DNA from: Caproicibacter sp047833665
Lineage (GTDB): Bacteria; Bacillota; Clostridia; Oscillospirales; Acutalibacteraceae
DNA length: 64,000 nucleotides
Assembly (NCBI GenBank): GCA_047833665.1
Contig: CP181261.1
Coordinates: 496,001 to 560,000 of the forward strand
Reading direction: 5' to 3'
Of this stretch, positions 58,131 to 64,000 are shown piece after piece; position 1 is the first letter of the stretch; the number at the start of each line of letters is the position of its first letter. Position numbers and translations under genes: made by a program. Under the pieces are notes generated by a model that ran no database searches, was not told the origin of the DNA, and saw nothing but the letters and a program-made list of their open reading frames with translations.

Positions 58131-58499
58131 ATGGCGCGTATAGCAGGTATCGATCTGCCAAGGGATAAGCGCATTGAGATTGCTCTAACTTATATTTTTG
58201 GAATTGGCCGCAAAACGGCTGCTCAGATTTGCGCCGAAACGGGAGTAAACCCAGACGTCCGTGTCAGGGATCTTTCGGAAGATGACGCGGCGAAAATCCG
58301 GGAATATATTGACCATAACTGTCGCGTAGAAGGCGACCTTCGCCGCGACATTGCATTTGATATTAAACGGCTGATTGAAATCGGTTGCTACCGCGGTGTC
58401 CGCCACCGCAAAGGACTCCCGGTTAGGGGCCAGCGCACAAAAACAAATGCGCGTACCCGCAAGGGACCGAGGAAAACCATGGCCAACAAAAAGAAATAA
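58131..58499 (+). CDS. rpsM: 30S ribosomal protein S13
   Basis: Head protein contacting the P-site tRNA and L5, 122 aa (ARIAGIDLPRDKRIEIALTY; C-terminus RTRKGPRKTMANKKK). CGGAGGTGC precedes the ATG. Confidence 0.97.
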   Translation: MARIAGIDLPRDKRIEIALTYIFGIGRKTAAQICAETGVNPDVRVRDLSEDDAAKIREYIDHNCRVEGDLRRDIAFDIKRLIEIGCYRGVRHRKGLPVRGQRTKTNARTRKGPRKTMANKKK

Positions 58500-58518
58500 T
58501 CTGGGAGGGATATCATAA

Positions 58519-58932
58519 ATGGCAGCACAAAAAAACGCGGGTGCGAAAAAAGCTTCCGGCGTACGCAGGCGTCGTGAACGTAAGAATATCGATCGTGGCT
58601 CTGCTCATATTCAGTCCACATTCAACAATACGATTGTAACCATTACCGACGTTCAGGGCAATGCAGTTTCCTGGGCAAGCTCCGGCGAACTTGGATTCAG
58701 GGGATCCAGAAAATCCACTCCTTTTGCTGCGCAGATGGCGGCGGAATCGGCGGCGAAAGCGGCCATGGAACACGGAATGAAATCGGTTGAAGTATACGTT
58801 AAAGGCCCCGGCTCCGGACGTGAGGCAGCCATTCGTGCGTTGCAGAACGCAGGACTGGAAGTCAGCATGATTAAGGACGTAACGCCGATTCCTCACAACG
58901 GGTGCCGTCCGCCGAAGAGAAGACGTGTATAA
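58519..58932 (+). CDS. rpsK: 30S ribosomal protein S11
   Basis: Platform protein, 137 aa, with a long basic N-terminus (KKASGVRRRRERKNIDRG) and the C-terminal VTPIPHNGCRPPKRRRV. GGGAGGG precedes ATG 58519. Confidence 0.97.
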   Translation: MAAQKNAGAKKASGVRRRRERKNIDRGSAHIQSTFNNTIVTITDVQGNAVSWASSGELGFRGSRKSTPFAAQMAAESAAKAAMEHGMKSVEVYVKGPGSGREAAIRALQNAGLEVSMIKDVTPIPHNGCRPPKRRRV

Positions 58933-58961
58933 CCGATTTTTTTAGGAGGTGCAACCAAAAT

Positions 58962-59588
58962 ATGGCAAGATATAGAGATTCCGTGTGCAAGCTCTGCCGC
59001 AGAGAGGGCCAAAAGCTCTTTTTGAAAGGAGAAAGATGCTACACGGACAAATGCGCAGTCACGCGCAGAGCTTATGCACCGGGCCAGCATGGCCAGGGAC
59101 GCAAGAAAACCTCTGAGTACGGTCTTCAGCTGCGCGCAAAACAAACAGCAAAGCGCTACTATGGCGTGCTGGAATCTCAGTTTTCAAAATATTATGAGAT
59201 GGCAACCAAAAAGGAAGGCAAAACCGGTGATGAATTGCTTATCCTTCTGGAACGCAGGCTGGATAATGTGATTTACCGCCTTGGCTGGGCAAACTCCAGA
59301 GCGGAAGCTCGCCAGCTGGTTGTCCACGGTCACTTTACTGTAAATGGCAGGCGTGTTGACATTCCTTCCTACCTGATTAAGCCGGGAGATGTGCTTTCCA
59401 TTAAGGAGAAAAGCCGCAAGAGCGATAAGATGAAATCGATTATTGAGGCGAACGCCTCCCGTCCAGTGCCAAAGTGGCTGGATGTAAACCGCGAAAATTT
59501 GGAAGGCAAAATCCTTGCACTGCCCACGCGTGAAGAAATTGACCTTGCAGTTGACGAGACTCTCATTGTTGAGTTGTACTCCAAGTAA
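58962..59588 (+). CDS. rpsD: 30S ribosomal protein S4, zinc-binding type
   Basis: Assembly-initiator protein, 208 aa. Four Cys in the N-terminal part (CKLCRREGQK ... CYTDKC) mark the zinc form; an S4 RNA-binding domain follows (about 98-160). ATG 58962 follows TTAGGAGGTG; the longer frame from 58902 overlaps rpsK. Confidence 0.97.
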   Translation: MARYRDSVCKLCRREGQKLFLKGERCYTDKCAVTRRAYAPGQHGQGRKKTSEYGLQLRAKQTAKRYYGVLESQFSKYYEMATKKEGKTGDELLILLERRLDNVIYRLGWANSRAEARQLVVHGHFTVNGRRVDIPSYLIKPGDVLSIKEKSRKSDKMKSIIEANASRPVPKWLDVNRENLEGKILALPTREEIDLAVDETLIVELYSK

Positions 59589-59656
59589 CGTGTTCCGCAG
59601 CGCAGGAGCCATCACGGCAGTTAAATTGATCCGCTACAGGTCAAGGAGGGTCGCTA

Positions 59657-60610
59657 ATGATCGAGATTGAGAAGCCTAAAATAGAGACAAATGAATTATC
59701 GGACGACGGTACGTATGGTAAGTTTATTGTTGAGCCCTTGGAACGAGGGTTCGGCACCACGCTGGGGAATAGTCTTCGGCGCGTACTATTGTCGTCCCTG
59801 CCGGGCGTTGCGGTAACTTCGATTAAGATTGATGGAGTTCTGCATGAATTTTCCACCATTCCCGGCGTAAAAGAGGATGTCACCGAGATTATCCTGAATA
59901 TCAAGGGACTGACGGCGAAGCTGCACTGCGACGGGCCCAAAACGGTTGAGATCTGTGCTGAAGGTCCGTGCGAAGTGACGGCCGACTCAATCAAGTGCGA
60001 CAGCGAGGTGGAAATCCTCAACCCGGACATGCACATTGCGACGCTGGGCGACGGCGCCAAACTGTACATGGAACTCACTTTGGACAAAGGGCGCGGCTAT
60101 GTTTCTGCTGAGCAGAATAAGAAGAACTTCGGTGCCGGCGTCATCGGCGTGCTTCCGGTGGATTCCATCTACACTCCGGTTCATAAAGTGAATTATAATG
60201 TGGAGCCAACCCGCGTGGGCCAGAGCATTGATTTCGACAAGCTAACGCTTGAAGTGTGGACCAATGGGGTCATCAATGCTCAGGAGGCGGTTTCCCTGGC
60301 TGCAAAAGTCCTGACGGAGCACCTGAACTTGTTTGTTGATCTGTCTGACAAAGGCAGCAACACCGAAATTATGGTGGAGAAGGATGACAAGAGTAAGGAA
60401 AAAGTGCTGGAGATGACGATTGAGGATCTGGATCTTTCAGTCCGCTCCTTCAACTGCCTTAAACGCGCCGGAATCAATACGGTTGGCGATATCATCAGCA
60501 AGTCGGAAGAAGACATGATGAAGGTTCGCAATCTTGGACGCAAATCTCTTGAAGAGGTTGTTTGGAAAATGGCCTCTCTCGGTTTCAGTCTGCGCAAGAA
60601 CGACGAATAG
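59657..60610 (+). CDS. rpoA: DNA-directed RNA polymerase alpha subunit
   Basis: 317 aa. N-terminal dimerisation/assembly domain (EPLERGFGTTLGNSLRRVLL) and C-terminal domain (about 250-317; LDLSVRSFNCLKRAGINTVG) that binds UP elements and activators. AAGGAGGG precedes ATG 59657. Confidence 0.98.
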   Translation: MIEIEKPKIETNELSDDGTYGKFIVEPLERGFGTTLGNSLRRVLLSSLPGVAVTSIKIDGVLHEFSTIPGVKEDVTEIILNIKGLTAKLHCDGPKTVEICAEGPCEVTADSIKCDSEVEILNPDMHIATLGDGAKLYMELTLDKGRGYVSAEQNKKNFGAGVIGVLPVDSIYTPVHKVNYNVEPTRVGQSIDFDKLTLEVWTNGVINAQEAVSLAAKVLTEHLNLFVDLSDKGSNTEIMVEKDDKSKEKVLEMTIEDLDLSVRSFNCLKRAGINTVGDIISKSEEDMMKVRNLGRKSLEEVVWKMASLGFSLRKNDE

Positions 60611-60647
60611 TTCTTTGCGGAACCTAAGGTAAAGGAGTGATAGTTCG

Positions 60648-60989
60648 ATGCCCGGAACCAGAAAGCTCGGAAGAGCCACCGAACACAGGATGGCAATGCT
60701 TAGGGCGATGGTAACCTTTCTGTTGGAGAAAGGCAAAATCGAAACAACGGTGACACGCGCTAAGGAAGTTCGTTCCATGGCGGAAAAGATGATCACCATT
60801 GCAAAAAAAGATACTCTTGCCAATAAGCGCATGGTGTATGGTTTTATTACAAAGGAAGATGTTGCGCACAAGCTGTTTTCTGAGATTGCGCCGAAATACG
60901 CTGACCGCAACGGCGGCTATACGCGCATTACAAAACTCGGACCCCGCCGCGGGGACGCAGCAGAAATGGCGATTATCGAACTTTTGTAA
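60648..60989 (+). CDS. rplQ: 50S ribosomal protein L17
   Basis: Exit-tunnel-side protein, 113 aa (TRKLGRATEHRMAMLRAMVT; C-terminus GGYTRITKLGPRRGDAAEMA). AAAGGAGTG precedes the ATG. Last gene of the superoperon, before a strong terminator. Confidence 0.97.
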   Translation: MPGTRKLGRATEHRMAMLRAMVTFLLEKGKIETTVTRAKEVRSMAEKMITIAKKDTLANKRMVYGFITKEDVAHKLFSEIAPKYADRNGGYTRITKLGPRRGDAAEMAIIELL

Positions 60990-61010
60990 TCGATTCATCT
61001 TATTTTATAG

Positions 61011-61053
61011 AAATCCGAATGCTCTTCATATGAAGTGCATTCGGATTTTTTAA
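61011..61053 (+). terminator. Terminator of the ribosomal superoperon
   Basis: AAATCCGAATGC (61011-61022) pairs with GCATTCGGATTT (61037-61048), followed by TTTTAAG. Confidence 0.9.
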
Positions 61054-61090
61054 GAAAAAAGAAGCCGTTTCCCAAATTTGGGAAACGGCC
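61053..61090 (-). terminator. serA terminator
   Basis: GCCGTTTCCC (61064-61073) pairs with GGGAAACGGC (61080-61089). On the minus strand TTCTTTTTTCTT follows, so it serves the converging serC-serA unit. Confidence 0.85.
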
Positions 61091-61109
61091 TTGTTGCGTC
61101 TAGAATAAC

Positions 61110-62282
61110 TTATTTTTTTGCAGGAATCACACGTGCACGGACTATATCCGGCAGTTGCTCCAGATGCGTGGCGGTGTCCTTGGTGACTTCGCCCGTCACG
61201 TCAAGCATGACATAGGCATACTCTTTCTTTGCCTTGCTCTGCATGTTTTCAATATTAATATTGGCGTTTGCCAAAATGCCGGACAATTTGCTGATAACAT
61301 TCGGTACGTTTTTATGGAACAGGCAGATACGCGTACATTCGTTGCGCGGCATGGAAACACTCGGAAGATTGACAGAATTGTGAATGTTTCCGTTTTCCAA
61401 ATAATCAATCAATTCATTTGCAGCCATACGGGCACAGTTATCCTCGGACTCAGGAGTGGACGCACCTAAATGAGGAATCACCAAAACATTTTCCACGTCA
61501 AGCAGGCAATCTTCCGCAAAATCAGTCGCATATGCCGCAACTTTGCCGGAAGTAATACCTTTCAGAATATCCTGCGTGTTGACGAGTTCGCCGCGCGCAA
61601 AGTTGAGAATACGTACGCCATCCTTCATTTTTTCTATGGCATCCGCGTTGATCATTTCCTTTGTGTCCGGCAGCAATGGAACGTGAATGGTGATATAGTC
61701 GCTCTGCGCAAAGACATCATCTAAAGAATGTGCGTGGCGGACGGAACGTGATAATCCCCATGCCGCATCGACAGAAATATACGGGTCATACCCCAGCACT
61801 TCCATGCCCAGTGCATGTGCCGCGTTTGCTACAAGAATTCCGATAGATCCCAAACCAATAACACCAAGTGTTTTGCCTTTAATTTCCGGGCCGACAAATT
61901 GCTTTTTTTCCTTTTCTACCAATTTCGCTACTTCATCACCGCGGCCTTTCAGCGTTTTAGTCCATTCGATTCCGGATACAATTTTGCGGGAAGTCAGCAG
62001 CAGAGCGGCAACAACCAACTCTTTGACCGCATTTGCGTTGGCACCCGGAGTGTTGAATACCACGATTCCCTTTTCACTGCACCGGTCTAATGGAATGTTA
62101 TTTACGCCGGCTCCCGCGCGCGCAATTGCAAGCAGATTTTCCGGGAATTCCATTTCATGCATGGAAGCGGAGCGCACCAAAATTGCATCCGGGTTTTCCA
62201 CATTTTCAGAGCAGATATAGTTTTCTCCAAAACACTGGATTCCGGCCGGCGAAATTTTATTTAAACATTTGATATGATACAT
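61110..62282 (-). CDS. serA: D-3-phosphoglycerate dehydrogenase
   Basis: Oxidises 3-phosphoglycerate, the first step of serine synthesis. 390 aa. NAD fold GVIGLGSIGILVANAA, catalytic region NFARGELVNTQDI and HLGASTPESEDNCA, and a C-terminal ACT domain (about 318-388) that usually binds serine. It lacks the intervening ASB domain of long forms. GGAGGG precedes ATG 62282. Second gene of a serC-serA operon, 20 bases after serC. Confidence 0.95.
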   Translation of the reverse strand: MYHIKCLNKISPAGIQCFGENYICSENVENPDAILVRSASMHEMEFPENLLAIARAGAGVNNIPLDRCSEKGIVVFNTPGANANAVKELVVAALLLTSRKIVSGIEWTKTLKGRGDEVAKLVEKEKKQFVGPEIKGKTLGVIGLGSIGILVANAAHALGMEVLGYDPYISVDAAWGLSRSVRHAHSLDDVFAQSDYITIHVPLLPDTKEMINADAIEKMKDGVRILNFARGELVNTQDILKGITSGKVAAYATDFAEDCLLDVENVLVIPHLGASTPESEDNCARMAANELIDYLENGNIHNSVNLPSVSMPRNECTRICLFHKNVPNVISKLSGILANANINIENMQSKAKKEYAYVMLDVTGEVTKDTATHLEQLPDIVRARVIPAKK

Positions 62283-62302
62283 GTTTTGATCCCTCCGAAA
62301 TT

Positions 62303-63388
62303 TTACGCATTCTCGCGTTCGAATTTTTCCATAAACGCAACCAATTTTTCTACGCCTTCTATTGGCATGGCGTTGTAAATGGAGGCACGCATGCCGCCAA
62401 CGGTGCGGTGACCTTTCAAATTGACAAAACCTTCCGCTGCTGCCTCTGCGACAAATTTTGCATCAAGCTCAGCACTGCCTGTTACGAACGGAATATTCAT
62501 CATGGAGCGGTCTTTGGGAACCACTGTACCACGGAATAATTTGGATCTATCCAAAAAGTCGTACAGGATTGCAGCTTTTTTGCGGTTGATTTTTTCCATC
62601 TCGGCAAGTCCGCCGATGGTGTTTTTCAGCCAGTCTAGCACAAGCATGCATATATAAATGGAATAGCATGGCGGAGTGTTAAACATGGAGCCATGGTCCG
62701 CATGTGTTTTATAATTGAGCATGGTCGGAGTGATATCCATCGCGTTGCCGATTAAATCCTCACGGATGATGACAACGGTTAGTCCGGCCGGTCCCATGTT
62801 TTTTTGTGCGCCGGCGTACAAAAGTCCAAATTTGGAAACATCAATCGGTGCACTCAAAATGCAGGAGGACACGTCGGCCACCAGCGGAATATCGCCAGTT
62901 TGCGGAATTTCGTGGAAAGCTGTGCCGTAAATTGTATTATTCATGCAAATATGCACATAATCGGCGTCTTTGGAAAGACTAGCCGGATCAATTTTGGGAA
63001 TGTATGTAAAAGTTTTGTCTTTAGATGAAGCAACCACCTTGGCTTCCCCATAGCGAGAAGCTTCTTTGTAGGCTTTGGTTGCCCATTGACCGGTTATAAC
63101 AAAGTCAGCCTTTTTGTGTTTGTTCATCAAATTCAGCGGTACCATCGCGAATTGTGTGGAAGCGCCGCCCTGCAGAAACAGGACTTTGTAATTGTGCGGA
63201 ATTTCCATTACTTCGCGAAGCAAACTCTCCGCAGAGTTGATGATCCCTGCATACTCACTAGATCGATGGGACATCTCCATGACGGATTGGCCGCAGCCCT
63301 TATAATCGAGCATTTCTTCTGCCGCGCGGCGAAGAACGGCTTCCGGTAACATGGATGGACCTGCGGAAAAGTTGTAAACACGTTTCAT
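62303..63388 (-). CDS. serC: Phosphoserine aminotransferase
   Basis: PLP enzyme making phosphoserine from 3-phosphohydroxypyruvate. 361 aa. The start VYNFSAGPSMLPEAVLRRA, the phosphate loop FLQGGASTQFAMVP and the PLP Lys in LLYAGAQKNMGPAG are typical. TTGGAGG precedes ATG 63388. The third enzyme, SerB, is not in the window. Confidence 0.96.
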   Translation of the reverse strand: MKRVYNFSAGPSMLPEAVLRRAAEEMLDYKGCGQSVMEMSHRSSEYAGIINSAESLLREVMEIPHNYKVLFLQGGASTQFAMVPLNLMNKHKKADFVITGQWATKAYKEASRYGEAKVVASSKDKTFTYIPKIDPASLSKDADYVHICMNNTIYGTAFHEIPQTGDIPLVADVSSCILSAPIDVSKFGLLYAGAQKNMGPAGLTVVIIREDLIGNAMDITPTMLNYKTHADHGSMFNTPPCYSIYICMLVLDWLKNTIGGLAEMEKINRKKAAILYDFLDRSKLFRGTVVPKDRSMMNIPFVTGSAELDAKFVAEAAAEGFVNLKGHRTVGGMRASIYNAMPIEGVEKLVAFMEKFERENA

Positions 63389-63432
63389 GATGAACCTCCA
63401 ATTGTTTTACAATTTGACTATTATATTTATTA

Positions 63433-63461
63433 ATTATAATGCGAGCAGAAAGAAAACGCAA
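63433..63461 (-). promoter_or_regulatory. Promoter of serC-serA
   Basis: On the minus strand TTGCGT (63461-63456), a 17-base spacer and TATAAT (63438-63433), about 45 bases before the serC start. Confidence 0.7.
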
Positions 63462-63503
63462 GCAGCGATTTGCATTGATAAATCATTAAATTTCAAAAAT
63501 TTC

Positions 63504-63532
63504 TTGACAAAAAGGAAAGAGGTACATATAAT
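63504..63532 (+). promoter_or_regulatory. Promoter of the trp T-box unit
   Basis: Perfect consensus: TTGACA (63504-63509), 17 bases, TATAAT (63527-63532). Confidence 0.92.
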
Positions 63533-63538
63533 ACTACT

Positions 63539-63873
63539 AAAATCATAATTGCAAATTGAAAAAATCCTGTGAGCAAAAGCAAGTAGCAAACATGGCGGTG
63601 CCACAGAGAGCACGGCAATTGCTGAGAGCCGGCGCATACGGTGTTTGTGAATGGGTTTGTGAGGAGCACAGTGAAAGGAATTTTTCCCAGTACCTGTCGC
63701 CGTGTCCGCACGTTACAGCGGAAGGGTATTTATGCGTTTTTGCAGCGTACCTGTTTGACGATGCAAAGCCGCAGCGTACCCGTAAACGAGGGAAACAGTT
63801 ATCTGTTTCTGAATTAGGGTGGCACCACGAGCTCATCGTCCCTTTGTTTGGGACGATGAGCTCTTTTGTTTTC
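63539..63873 (+). promoter_or_regulatory. Tryptophan T-box leader of trpE
   Basis: tRNA-sensing leader. The 5' side of the specifier loop ends AGTA (GCAAGTAGC), and the 3' side reads GAA-TGG-G with TGG (Trp) at 63652-63654, closed by GTTTGT above and TTTGT below. The T-box sequence AGGGTGGCACCACG is at 63816-63829, followed by a terminator. The downstream gene is trpE, so uncharged tRNA-Trp should allow readthrough. Confidence 0.95.
63828..63873 (+). terminator. T-box terminator before trpE
   Basis: GAGCTCATCGTCCC pairs perfectly with GGGACGATGAGCTC (63850-63863) across a 7-base loop and is followed by TTTTGTTTTC. Confidence 0.93.
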
Positions 63874-63907
63874 AGTTTAAATTTTCTCAAAAAAGGAGTG
63901 ACTGGCC

Positions 63908-64000
63908 ATGTACCCGAAACTTGATACCGTTGTTCAGCTGTTAAAAAATTACCCCGTGGTACCGGTGTTTTCGCAAATGCTGGTGGATGACCGCACACCA
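63908..64000 (+). CDS. trpE: Anthranilate synthase component I, 3' partial
   Basis: First 31 codons only, starting YPKLDTVVQLLKNYPVVPVF, which matches the N-terminal region of TrpE. It makes anthranilate from chorismate, the first tryptophan-specific step, and draws on the chorismate made by the aromatic genes in this window. AAAGGAGTG lies 8 bases before ATG 63908. The Trp T-box upstream supports the call. Confidence 0.88.
   Translation, partial: MYPKLDTVVQLLKNYPVVPVFSQMLVDDRTP

Noticed and set aside
63556..63924. A 122-codon plus-strand frame before trpE
   Set aside because: It runs through the T-box stem, specifier and terminator and overlaps the trpE start, so it is leader RNA, not protein.

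Overview
The window is chromosomal DNA from a low-to-middle GC Firmicute, most likely a member of the Clostridia (Oscillospiraceae/Ruminococcaceae-like). The support is: four T-box leaders; zinc-ribbon forms of S14, S4, L36 and adenylate kinase; an archaeal/eukaryotic-type prolyl-tRNA synthetase; a KOW-domain gene between map and infA; a Na+-pumping decarboxylase beta/gamma pair; SD sequences of AGGAGG type; and many TTG/GTG starts. I cannot name the genus from sequence alone. I saw no tRNA or rRNA gene, CRISPR array, phage or plasmid module.

Layout. 1-6.7 kb: end of a sugar ABC permease, 4-alpha-glucanotransferase (probably started at ATT), a PfkB-type sugar kinase, an M14 peptidase with PG-binding and LysM domains, and a lipoprotein. 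6.7-14.6 kb: a two-component system, a DUF1385 protein, prmC, recA-recX behind a LexA-like box, rimO and pgsA. 14.6-18.8 kb: T-box-controlled cysE-cysS, a divergent NRAMP-type transporter and a YbaK deacylase. 18.9-24.8 kb: two divergent T-box units, one for cstA (minus strand) and one with an ATC (Ile) specifier for ilvB-ilvA-ridA (plus strand).

24.8-41 kb: a CmpB-type membrane protein and a flippase gene split by an insertion sequence (1063 bp, 26-bp target duplication); prmA; a minus-strand aromatic operon aroF-tyrA-aroB-aroA-aroC-pheA; a triple-PAS GGDEF protein; an aroE-aroK fusion; acpP; and a second, inverted copy of the same IS with a 27-bp target duplication. The aromatic operon is preceded by a consensus promoter, a 42-codon leader peptide rich in Phe and Tyr, and an intrinsic terminator. 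This is the layout of leader-peptide transcription attenuation, and I rate it the most interesting item here. 41-45 kb: decarboxylase beta and gamma subunits, proS and a lipoprotein.

45.2-61 kb: the S10-spc-alpha ribosomal superoperon (rpsJ to rplQ, with secY, adk, map, a KOW gene, infA and rpoA), whose leader contains an intrinsic terminator. 61-64 kb: serC-serA on the minus strand, and a divergent Trp-specifier (TGG) T-box leader reading into the first 31 codons of trpE.

The unifying theme is amino-acid supply controlled by transcription attenuation. Cys, Ile and Trp genes, and cstA, use tRNA-sensing T-boxes. The common aromatic/Phe/Tyr operon appears to use ribosome-sensing leader-peptide control. 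Dehydroquinate dehydratase is the only shikimate step not found in the window.
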